This document shows positions 30,823-37,423 of a stretch of DNA of 38,736 nt, piece after piece. The notes below the pieces were generated by a model, which was not told where the DNA came from, ran no database searches, and saw only the letters and a list, made by a program, of their open reading frames with translations. Every line of letters starts with the position of its first letter. Position 1 is the stretch's first letter. Both the position numbers and the translations under genes were made by a program. Origin of the DNA: Comamonadaceae bacterium (GTDB lineage Bacteria; Pseudomonadota; Gammaproteobacteria; Burkholderiales; Burkholderiaceae_C); the NCBI GenBank assembly GCA_947453965.1, contig CANGIQ010000027.1, positions 1 to 38,736 of the forward strand, read 5' to 3'.

Positions 30823-31185
30823 ATGAATACCACCACCCAAGCATTCAAAGCCCAGCTGTTAGACATGCGCGAGCGCTTGCTGGCCCAGATTGCCGAGCAA
30901 CGCGGCGGCGCCAAAAGCCGCGCCGAAGTGGCCGCCGAGCACTTTGCGCACAGCGAAGACGCCACCGCGCAAGTCAACACCGCACGCGATCTGGAGTTCG
31001 CACTCAATGAGCACGAGACCGCCGAGCTCTCTGCCATTGATGCCGCGCTGGAGCGCCTGAGCGCAGGCACTTATGGCCACTGCACCGATTGCGACGCAAC
31101 CATTCCCCCTGCACGTCTGAGCGTGGCACCCGAAGCTGCACGTTGCATTGCTTGCCAAGAAACATTTGAACGTCACCCCTCTTAA
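30823..31185 (+). CDS. DksA/TraR-family C4 zinc-finger protein
   Basis: A 120-residue protein with a helical coiled-coil-like N-terminal part (residues 5-75) and a C-terminal zinc finger CTDC-17 residues-CIAC, the exact CX2CX17CX2C spacing of the family. DksA relatives enter the RNA polymerase secondary channel and alter initiation, often with ppGpp. It is shorter than E. coli DksA (151) and nearer TraR-like or YbiI-like forms, and the coiled-coil tip lacks an obvious DxxDxA motif. AAAGGAG precedes the ATG. The next gene starts 14 bases later. Confidence 0.9.
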   Translation: MNTTTQAFKAQLLDMRERLLAQIAEQRGGAKSRAEVAAEHFAHSEDATAQVNTARDLEFALNEHETAELSAIDAALERLSAGTYGHCTDCDATIPPARLSVAPEAARCIACQETFERHPS

Positions 31186-31199
31186 GAAAGAAAGACTCC

Positions 31200-31574
31200 A
31201 TGACCACTTTTCACGCCGTTGTGTGGCTCGACCACCAAGAAGCCCATGTGCTGATGTTTGACCGCGAGCATGTTGAAACACAACGCATCAAATCGCGCAC
31301 ACACCACAAGCACCAAGGCAAATCCACCGACAGCGTCGCCTTGTTTGCCGACATCGCCAAAGCCCTGCACGGCAGCCACGAAGTGCTGGTGACCGGCCCT
31401 GGCAAAGCGCGCGACGAATTTCGCGATTGGGCCCAGCGGCACGATGCGGCAATGGCACACACCATCGTCGACAGCGTGGCGAGCGACCACCCCACTGACG
31501 CCCAAGTGGTGGCGATGGCGCGTCAGTACTTCAAGAAATTCGACCAAATGGCGACAGACCCTGCGGTGAAATAA
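31200..31574 (+). CDS. eRF1-domain-like small protein (annotated elsewhere as translational machinery protein)
   Basis: A 124-residue cytosolic protein, MTTFHAVVWLDHQEAHVLMF, with a second half VLVTGPGKARDEFRDWAQRH and the conserved DHPTDAQVVAMARQYFKKF. The pattern resembles the small baeRF/eRF1-like proteins of proteobacteria that databases call translational machinery protein; no function is proven. Several histidines (RTHHKHQGK) lie in the middle. It is 14 bases after the DksA-like gene, so a joint role in stress-time transcription and translation is possible but untested. Confidence 0.7.
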   Translation: MTTFHAVVWLDHQEAHVLMFDREHVETQRIKSRTHHKHQGKSTDSVALFADIAKALHGSHEVLVTGPGKARDEFRDWAQRHDAAMAHTIVDSVASDHPTDAQVVAMARQYFKKFDQMATDPAVK

Positions 31575-31642
31575 GTCACCCGTTTGTCTGTTCTTGCGGC
31601 GTCGCGGCTGCAAGAGTTTGAGGCTGCGTTTATGCTTGGTGC

Positions 31643-32056
31643 ATGCGCAGCCTTTTTCATTTCGCTTTCAACGTCACCGACCTGAACATTGCCCGTCATT
31701 TCTATGGCGATCTGTTGGGCTGCACCGAAGGGCGCAGCACCGACACCTGGGTGGACTTTGATTTTTACGGCCACCAAATCTCTTTGCATTTGGGCGAGCC
31801 GCTGAAAACCCAAAATACCGGCCATGTGGATGGCAAGTTGGTGCCCATGCCGCACTTTGGTTTGGTGATGAACCTGCCCGATTGGCAGGCCATGGCCAAA
31901 CGCCTCCAAGACGCGGGCACAGCCTTTGTGCTGGCGCCGCATCTGCGCTTTGCCGGTCAGCCGGGCGAGCAGTGGACCATGTTTTTTCTGGATCCGTTTG
32001 GCAACCCACTGGAAGTCAAAGGTTTTGCAGACTTTGCCTCGGTTTACGGACGCTGA
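31643..32056 (+). CDS. VOC-superfamily (glyoxalase/dioxygenase-like) protein
   Basis: A 137-residue protein made of two beta-alpha-beta-beta-beta modules. The likely metal ligands are His in LFHFAFNV near the N-terminus, His in PMPHFGLVM near residue 72, and Glu in GNPLEVKGF near residue 126, the usual H-H-E pattern. The substrate is not predictable; related proteins include glyoxalase I, bleomycin resistance and extradiol dioxygenases. It is a single gene followed by a bidirectional terminator. Confidence 0.88.
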   Translation: MRSLFHFAFNVTDLNIARHFYGDLLGCTEGRSTDTWVDFDFYGHQISLHLGEPLKTQNTGHVDGKLVPMPHFGLVMNLPDWQAMAKRLQDAGTAFVLAPHLRFAGQPGEQWTMFFLDPFGNPLEVKGFADFASVYGR

Positions 32057-32071
32057 CCTTCACACGCCCAC

Positions 32072-32100
32072 AAAAAAGCCCCGACACATCGGGGCTTTTT
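32072..32100. terminator. Bidirectional terminator between the VOC and FAH genes
   Basis: GCCCCGA and TCGGGGC pair around a CACA loop, with six A before and five T after. It ends transcription of the plus-strand VOC gene and, on the other strand, of the fumarylacetoacetase-family gene that stops at 32121. Confidence 0.9.
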
Positions 32101-32120
32101 CAATGGTGCGCAGTTGATGC

Positions 32121-33131
32121 TCAAGCATGCAAAGGCGCAATTTTTTGGTCAATCGCGCCAAACACGGTTTGACCGTCTTTGCCTTTGACTTCGATGCGTA
32201 TGGTGTCACCAAACTTCATGTACTCGGTGCTGGGCTTGCCGTCCAAAATGGTTTCAATGGCGCGCTTTTCGGCAATGCAGCTGTAGCCCTTGGGCCATTC
32301 TTTTTTGCCTTGGGTTTCAACGCCCTGGTTGCTCACCGTGCCGCTGCCCACGATGGAGCCTGCGCGCACATTGCGGGTTTTGCAGATGTGGGCGATCAAT
32401 TGGCCAAAGTGAAACGTCATGTCGGGGCCCGCATCGCACATGCCCACTTTGCGGCCGTTCCAAGTCGACTGCACGGTCAGGTGCACACGCCCCTTGTCCC
32501 AAGCGTCGCCCAACTCATCCAAGGTCACGGCCACCGGACTGAACGCGGTGGCGGGTTTGCCTTGGAAAAAGCCAAAGCCTTTGGTGAGCTCGTTGGGAAT
32601 CAGGTGGCGCAATGACACGTCATTGGCCAGCATGACCAAGCGGATGCCGTCCAGCGCTTGTTCAGGCGTGGCCTGCATGGGCACGTCGCCTGTGATCACC
32701 GCCAACTCGGCTTCAAAGTCGATGCCGTAGTCTTCGCTGGGGCACACCACGTCGTCGCGGGGGCCGATGAAGTCGTCGCTGCCACCTTGGTACATCAACG
32801 GGTCTTCGTAGAAGCTTTGCGGCACTTCGGATTCGCGCGCAGCACGCACCAGCTCCACGTGGTTGATGTAGGCCGAGCCATCGGCCCATTGGTAAGCGCG
32901 GGGCAGTGGCGCCATGCACAAGGCCGGGTCAAACGGGAAGGCATGGCGCGCTTTGCCGTTGTTCAGCGTTTCATACAAGTCTTGTAACTGGGGGGCGATG
33001 AAGTTCCAGTCGTCTAACACTTGTTGCATCCTGGAGGCGATGCCCGTCGCATAATGCGCTGTGCTCAAATCACGGGAGACGACGACCAGCTGTCCGTCGC
33101 GTGAACCGTCTTTGTAGGTGGCCAGTTTCAT
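32121..33131 (-). CDS. Fumarylacetoacetate hydrolase family enzyme
   Basis: A 336-residue protein with an N-terminal FAH_N-type domain (about 1-75) and the catalytic FAA_hydrolase domain. The metal-binding segment reads YGIDFEAELAVITGD, giving Glu, Glu and Asp, and the C-terminal GSGTVSNQG block is typical. It resembles the roughly 330-residue Burkholderiales proteins annotated as fumarylacetoacetase, the last step of tyrosine and homogentisate breakdown. No homogentisate dioxygenase gene is near, so another acylpyruvate substrate is possible. It is divergent from an IclR regulator 82 bases away, its likely controller. Confidence 0.88.
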   Translation of the reverse strand: MKLATYKDGSRDGQLVVVSRDLSTAHYATGIASRMQQVLDDWNFIAPQLQDLYETLNNGKARHAFPFDPALCMAPLPRAYQWADGSAYINHVELVRAARESEVPQSFYEDPLMYQGGSDDFIGPRDDVVCPSEDYGIDFEAELAVITGDVPMQATPEQALDGIRLVMLANDVSLRHLIPNELTKGFGFFQGKPATAFSPVAVTLDELGDAWDKGRVHLTVQSTWNGRKVGMCDAGPDMTFHFGQLIAHICKTRNVRAGSIVGSGTVSNQGVETQGKKEWPKGYSCIAEKRAIETILDGKPSTEYMKFGDTIRIEVKGKDGQTVFGAIDQKIAPLHA

Positions 33132-33159
33132 GGATGTTGTCCTCAGGCAAAATTACGCA

Positions 33160-33187
33160 TTGATGAATAGATTTACCTAATCATAAT
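33160..33187 (+). promoter_or_regulatory. Promoter for the IclR-type regulator, in the divergent FAH/IclR gap
   Basis: TTGATG (33160-33165), 16 bases, then CATAAT (33182-33187) gives a good sigma70 promoter with a start near 33194, 20 bases before the regulator ATG. The AT-rich gap also holds AATTA and TAATT ends facing each other (33151-33188), which could form the operator shared with the minus-strand gene. Confidence 0.55.
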
Positions 33188-33213
33188 TCTAAAATCCAAG
33201 CATTGAGGCACCT

Positions 33214-33990
33214 ATGAAAGAACGCGCAGGCATCCAATCGGTCGAAGTGGGCTTTGCCCTGCTCGACGTGCTGGCCAAGGCCGAAGGTCCGTTGATGTTG
33301 CGCGATTTGGCCGCCGCCGCGGGCATGAGTGCCGCCAAGGCGCACCGCTATTTGGTGAGCTTTCAGCGCTTGGCCCTGGTCACCCAGGACCACGCCAGCA
33401 CCCGCTACGACTTGGGCCCTGCTGCCTTGCAACTGGGCCTGGCCTCGCTGTCACGTCTGGACCCGGTCAAGCTGGCCCGCGAGCGCATGGCGCCCTTAAT
33501 GGCAGAGATTGGTCACACCGTGGCACTGGCCGTGTGGGGCAACCAAGGCCCAACCATCATCCATTGGCAGGAGTCGCCCCATGCGATGACGATTTTGCGT
33601 TTGGGTGATGTGATGCCGCTGTTGACGTCGGCCACGGGGCGGTGTTTTGCCGCGTACATGCCGCAGGACTTGACCTCGCCCATGATCAAAACCGAGTTGG
33701 CCCGCATTCAAAAAATGAAGCGCCCCGACGTGCCCGCCACGCAAGCCGATGTCAAAGCCCTGCTCAGCGAGGTGCGCACACGCGGCGTGGGCCGCGTGAT
33801 CGACGCGTTGCTACCCGGGGTGGTGGGTTTTTGCGCACCGGTGTTTGATTCGGACAGCCACTTGGTGCTGGGCATGGTGTCGCTCGGCCCCGCGTCGAGC
33901 TTTGATGCGAGTTGGGACGGCAGGCCTGCCAAGGCGCTGCGCCTTGCAGCGCAACAGCTCTCGGCGGAATTAGGCTACGTTGCTGGCTGA
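33214..33990 (+). CDS. IclR-family transcriptional regulator
   Basis: A 258-residue regulator. The N-terminal winged helix (residues 1-65) contains LMLRDLAAAAGMSAAKAHRYLVSFQRL; the C-terminal effector domain (80-250) shows TVALAVWGNQGPTIIHWQES, LLTSATGRCFAAYMP and the GVVGFCAPVFDSDSHLVLGMVSL block. IclR members often sense aromatic-acid catabolites. Its divergent neighbour codes for a fumarylacetoacetase-family enzyme, which resembles the HmgR-controlled homogentisate pathway in Pseudomonas. GAGG precedes the ATG. The effector is unknown. Confidence 0.92.
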   Translation: MKERAGIQSVEVGFALLDVLAKAEGPLMLRDLAAAAGMSAAKAHRYLVSFQRLALVTQDHASTRYDLGPAALQLGLASLSRLDPVKLARERMAPLMAEIGHTVALAVWGNQGPTIIHWQESPHAMTILRLGDVMPLLTSATGRCFAAYMPQDLTSPMIKTELARIQKMKRPDVPATQADVKALLSEVRTRGVGRVIDALLPGVVGFCAPVFDSDSHLVLGMVSLGPASSFDASWDGRPAKALRLAAQQLSAELGYVAG

Positions 33991-34010
33991 GCCTAGCTGT
34001 TGTGACCTTG

Positions 34011-35099
34011 ATGGACGGAAACCTCTTGCCCCATCCAACGTTTGAGTTCAAGCGCAGCCAGGCTTTTTTACTGGTGGGGGCTGTGCTTGCGGTGCATCTG
34101 TGGTTGTTGTCGGGCAGTCCTGCATGGTTCGCACCTCGCGTTGACACACCACAACGCACCGCAACCTTCATCACACGCCAGATTGAGCTGGCCCAACCGC
34201 GGGCCCCACAAGTACCGCGCAAGGCCCCAACACAAACAGCAGCCCCCGCCACAAGCCCCTCGCCCACCACGCCAACAGTCTCACCAGACGCCACCGCAGA
34301 TCAACTGGCTACACAGCAAGAAATTGACGACTTGAGCGCACAGCTCACCGCGCCTGTGGCACTGCCAGCGCGCAGCGCCTCTGGGGTGGACTTACCGCCG
34401 TTCAACCGCGCCACACCGACCGCCGAGAACTTCAACGCCAGTGAGGTCACGGCGTTCAAGCCACCGCTGTCTGCACGGATGAAATACACCGTCAAGGGCG
34501 ATGTACGAAGCTTGAACTATTCCGCATCGGGCGAGCTGGTGTGGCAGCAAGACGGTGAGCGCTATAACGCGCGGCTGGAGGTAGCGGCTTTTTTGCTGGG
34601 TTCGCGGGTGCAAACCAGCAGCGGCTTGCTGGGCACCGAAGGCTTGATGCCGCTGCGCTTTGGTGACAAATCGCGCAGTGAATTGGCCGCGCACTTTCAG
34701 CGCGACAAAAACATCATCAGCTTCAGCGCCAATACGCCCGACGTGCCTTTGCTCAAGGGAGCGCAAGACCGCCTGAGTGTGGTGCTGCAACTGAGCGCCT
34801 TGCTGGCCGCCGATCCCACCCGTTACCCCGCAGGCACCATGTTGTCGTTCCAGACTGTGTCGCAGCGCGAGGCCGAGGTCTGGCAATTTGTGGTCGAGAA
34901 GGAAGAACTCCTGTCCCTGCCCTATGGGGACGTGCCCAGCCTGAAGCTCAACCGCAACCCGCGCAAAGAATTTGACCAACGCATTGAGCTGTGGTTCGCC
35001 CCAGGGTTGGACTACTTACCGGTGCGTTTGCGCATCACCAACGCCAACGGTGACGCGGTGGACCAACTTTTACGCAGTCTTGAAAAGACCAGCCCTTGA
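34011..35099 (+). CDS. DUF3108 domain-containing protein
   Basis: A 362-residue envelope protein. An N-terminal hydrophobic anchor ([17 protein letters not shown]) is followed by a long Pro/Thr/Ala-rich linker (about residues 50-110) and a DUF3108 domain (about 140-360) with MKYTVKGDVRSLNYSASGELVW and the final LWFAPGLDYLPVRLRITNANGD. DUF3108 is a lipocalin- or LolA-like beta structure of unknown ligand. The proline-rich linker resembles periplasm-spanning stretches. ATG at 34011 is chosen because the hydrophobic anchor follows it; upstream frame in iclR is not convincing. It starts 20 bases after the regulator. Confidence 0.85.
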   Translation: MDGNLLPHPTFEFKRSQAFLLVGAVLAVHLWLLSGSPAWFAPRVDTPQRTATFITRQIELAQPRAPQVPRKAPTQTAAPATSPSPTTPTVSPDATADQLATQQEIDDLSAQLTAPVALPARSASGVDLPPFNRATPTAENFNASEVTAFKPPLSARMKYTVKGDVRSLNYSASGELVWQQDGERYNARLEVAAFLLGSRVQTSSGLLGTEGLMPLRFGDKSRSELAAHFQRDKNIISFSANTPDVPLLKGAQDRLSVVLQLSALLAADPTRYPAGTMLSFQTVSQREAEVWQFVVEKEELLSLPYGDVPSLKLNRNPRKEFDQRIELWFAPGLDYLPVRLRITNANGDAVDQLLRSLEKTSP

Positions 35100-35125
35100 A
35101 TTTGGCTTTTTCAATCCGATATGCT
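35096..35125 (+). promoter_or_regulatory. Promoter of the DUF3567 gene
   Basis: TTGAAT (35096-35101) and TATGCT (35120-35125) with an 18-base spacer match sigma70 well. The -35 box overlaps the stop codon region of the DUF3108 gene. The start would be near 35132, 27 bases before the ATG at 35159. Confidence 0.55.
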
Positions 35126-35158
35126 TAGATGAAATTCGTTTTCCACCGAAAGAACACC

Positions 35159-35440
35159 ATGGACATGCTCTACAACTCTGACACGTATTCGGTCATGCAC
35201 TTGCAGGTGCAAGACGACGCGTTGGTGCCTGTGCGTCCTGATGTGCCGGTTCTGGCCCGCCACGGTTTTGAAATTGTGGACAAACGCACCGGCAAAGAGC
35301 TGTTTTTAGAAGGTTCTTGGGCCGAACAATTCCAAGCCCACCTGCGCGCTTGGCAGGAAAACTCGCCCACCCAAGAAGAAGTGGAAGAGACCCTGGCGGG
35401 CTACGCCGAGCTGGCCCAAAACCCGGTCGTGGTGCACTAA
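35159..35440 (+). CDS. DUF3567 family protein
   Basis: A 93-residue cytosolic protein, MDMLYNSDTYSVMHLQV at the start, with the family's GFEIVDKRTGKELFLEGSWAEQF core and a C-terminus ending NPVVVH. DUF3567 is confined largely to Burkholderiales and has no known function. The start is ATG 35159, since MxMxYNS is the family N-terminus; an upstream in-frame ATG at 35129 lies too close to the expected transcript start. A CCGTC/GACGG hairpin (35448-35460) without a U-tract follows the gene. Confidence 0.85.
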   Translation: MDMLYNSDTYSVMHLQVQDDALVPVRPDVPVLARHGFEIVDKRTGKELFLEGSWAEQFQAHLRAWQENSPTQEEVEETLAGYAELAQNPVVVH

Positions 35441-35451
35441 ATCCCTGCCGT

Positions 35452-35480
35452 CTGAGACGGTTAGGCCACAAAACTACAAT
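35452..35480 (+). promoter_or_regulatory. purU promoter very close to its start codon
   Basis: CTGAGA (35452-35457) and TACAAT (35475-35480), 17 bases apart. With the usual distance the transcript would begin near 35487, two bases before the purU ATG at 35489. No Shine-Dalgarno sequence precedes the ATG, consistent with a leaderless message. Confidence 0.5.
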
Positions 35481-35488
35481 CGCGGTCT

Positions 35489-36334
35489 ATGACCGCATAC
35501 ATCCTTAACCTGTCTTGCCCTGACCGTCAGGGCATTGTTCATGCCGTGTCTGGCTTTTTGCTGGAACGCCAAGGCAACATCGAAGAAGCCGCCCAGTACA
35601 ACGACCACGACACGGGTCTGTTCTTCATGCGGGTGCAGTTTGCCTGCGATGCGGTGAGTCAGGAGGACTTGCGCACCCAGCTCGCGACACTGGCAGCCAA
35701 ATTTGACATGAAGTGGACGCTGCACGACACCACGCAACCCATGCGCACGGTGATCATGGTCAGCAAAGAGGGCCACTGCCTGAACGACTTGTTGTTCCGC
35801 TGGAAGAGCGGCCTTTTGCCCTTGGACATTCGCGCCATCGTGAGCAACCACCGCGAGTTCTACCAACTGGCAGCCAGCTACAACGTGCCGTTTCATCACA
35901 TCCCCGTCACCGCTGCCACGAAGGCGCAGAGCGAGGCCAAGCAGTACGAAATCATCCAAGCCGAAGGCGCTGAGCTGGTGGTGCTGGCCCGCTACATGCA
36001 AATCTTGAGCGACGACCTGTGCCAAAAACTGGCAGGCCGCGCGATCAATATTCACCACAGCTTTTTGCCCAGCTTCAAAGGTGCCAAACCGTATTACCAA
36101 GCGCATGACCGCGGTGTGAAGCTGATTGGTGCCACCGCCCACTATGTGACCGCTGACTTGGACGAAGGCCCGATCATTGAACAAGACGTGGCCCGTGTGG
36201 ACCACAGCAAAACAGTAGAAGACCTGACCACCCAAGGCCGAGACACCGAGAGCCAAGTGTTGGCCCGTGCTGTCAAATGGCACAGCGAACACCGCGTGCT
36301 GTTGAACGGTCACAAAACGGTGATCTTCAAATAA
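35489..36334 (+). CDS. purU: Formyltetrahydrofolate deformylase
   Basis: PurU hydrolyses 10-formyltetrahydrofolate to formate and tetrahydrofolate, balancing the one-carbon pool and feeding PurT. The 281-residue protein has an N-terminal ACT domain (about 1-80, YILNLSCPDRQGIVHAVSGFL) and a formyltransferase-fold catalytic domain with NIHHSFLPSFKGAKPY and the YVTADLDEGPIIEQD loop that carries the active Asn, His and Asp. Length equals E. coli PurU (280). Its promoter sits almost on the ATG. Confidence 0.97.
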   Translation: MTAYILNLSCPDRQGIVHAVSGFLLERQGNIEEAAQYNDHDTGLFFMRVQFACDAVSQEDLRTQLATLAAKFDMKWTLHDTTQPMRTVIMVSKEGHCLNDLLFRWKSGLLPLDIRAIVSNHREFYQLAASYNVPFHHIPVTAATKAQSEAKQYEIIQAEGAELVVLARYMQILSDDLCQKLAGRAINIHHSFLPSFKGAKPYYQAHDRGVKLIGATAHYVTADLDEGPIIEQDVARVDHSKTVEDLTTQGRDTESQVLARAVKWHSEHRVLLNGHKTVIFK

Positions 36335-36359
36335 GCCCACACATAGGCAGACAGGCCCG

Positions 36360-37235
36360 ATGACACACCGCATCCCGCCCATCCAGTGTTTGCTCACTTT
36401 TGAAGCACTGGCGCGTTTGCGATCCGTCACACAGGCGGCCGAGGAGTTGTGTGTCACCCCCAGCGCGGTCAGCCACCGCGTCAAGCAGCTCGAGCAACTG
36501 CTGGGCGCCAAATTGTTTGGCCGGGCCGATTTTTCACTGACCACCGAAGGCAGCGAGTACTTGGCCCATGTGCGTGAAGGTCTGTCGATCTTGGAACGCT
36601 TTCCGGGCAAGGACGGCGGCAACACACCCGGCAAACGCAAGCTGCGCTTGGCCGTCACGCCCACGTTTGCACGCTCCATCTTGATGCCCCGTTTGCGTCA
36701 ATTTGCCGAGGCCTACCCAGAAATCGACCTGGCCTTGCAGGTGAGCATTCCCTTGCTCGATGTGGTGGCGGAGGACGCCGATCTGACCATTCGCTTTGGC
36801 ACCGGCCGCTACGCCGATGTGGAGCACCTGTGCATCATGAAAGACGATGTGACGCCCATGGCTTCGCCCGCCTATGTGCGCGAGCACGGCCCCTTCGACA
36901 CCCCGCAAGACCTGGAAGACGCAACGTTGCTGCGCAGCCCGTTGGAGCCGTGGCGCACCTGGTTTGCGGCGCACGACCAAGATTGGCCCGAACCGATTGA
37001 CGGCAGCAGCTTCAACGACATTGGCCTGATGTGCGACGCTGCAGCCCAAGGCTTGGGCGTGGGCCTGGTGCGCTTGAAGCTCGGTGCGCCGTGGCTGGAG
37101 AACGGCACCTTGGTGCGCATCTTCCAGCGTCAGGTGCCCAGTCCACACGGGCATTACCTGTGTTGGCGCACGGGGGCGATGGACCGGTGGGAGTGTGCGG
37201 CGTTTGCGGATTGGCTCAAGAAGGCTGTTCCTTAA
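36360..37235 (+). CDS. LysR-family regulator, GcvA type
   Basis: A 291-residue LysR protein. The helix-turn-helix covers about residues 20-45 (SVTQAAEELCVTPSAVSHRVKQLE). The effector domain follows the GcvA pattern (DADLTIRFGTGRYADVE, GLGVGLVRLKLGAPWLENGTLVRIF). It lies 25 bases after purU; in E. coli GcvA controls glycine cleavage and one-carbon supply, so a link to purU is possible. glcD follows on the same strand after a hairpin element. The real target cannot be read from the sequence. Confidence 0.9.
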   Translation: MTHRIPPIQCLLTFEALARLRSVTQAAEELCVTPSAVSHRVKQLEQLLGAKLFGRADFSLTTEGSEYLAHVREGLSILERFPGKDGGNTPGKRKLRLAVTPTFARSILMPRLRQFAEAYPEIDLALQVSIPLLDVVAEDADLTIRFGTGRYADVEHLCIMKDDVTPMASPAYVREHGPFDTPQDLEDATLLRSPLEPWRTWFAAHDQDWPEPIDGSSFNDIGLMCDAAAQGLGVGLVRLKLGAPWLENGTLVRIFQRQVPSPHGHYLCWRTGAMDRWECAAFADWLKKAVP

Positions 37236-37253
37236 GCCTTGGCTCTTGCAAGT

Positions 37254-37325
37254 GGGCAGATGGGTACGTCATGCGGCGCCATTCGTCGCGCAGCGATGTA
37301 AGCCGCAGGGCGTGCCCGGCTGCCC
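37254..37325. repeat. Intergenic imperfect palindrome with 24-base arms
   Basis: Arms 37254-37277 and 37302-37325 can pair at 22 of 24 positions (19 Watson-Crick, 3 G-U), from GGGCAG...CTGCCC at the outside to GCGGC/GCCGC at the inside. The 24-base loop holds its own small TCGC-GCA-GCGA stem. No T-run follows on either strand, so it does not look like a terminator. The double stem resembles REP/BIME-like elements. It fills most of the 188-base gap between the LysR gene and glcD. Confidence 0.65.
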
Positions 37326-37423
37326 GCTTGACGCGCCTGAAGTAGCACCATGCAAAACCATTTCAACCAAACCTGTAACTTTCTTCACGCGCAACATCCG
37401 AGTTTTGCCGTAAAGTGAGACGC

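Noticed and set aside
35448..35460. Hairpin after the DUF3567 gene as a terminator
   Set aside because: Five base pairs with a three-base loop and no T-run; it also overlaps the purU -35 region, so termination is not supported.
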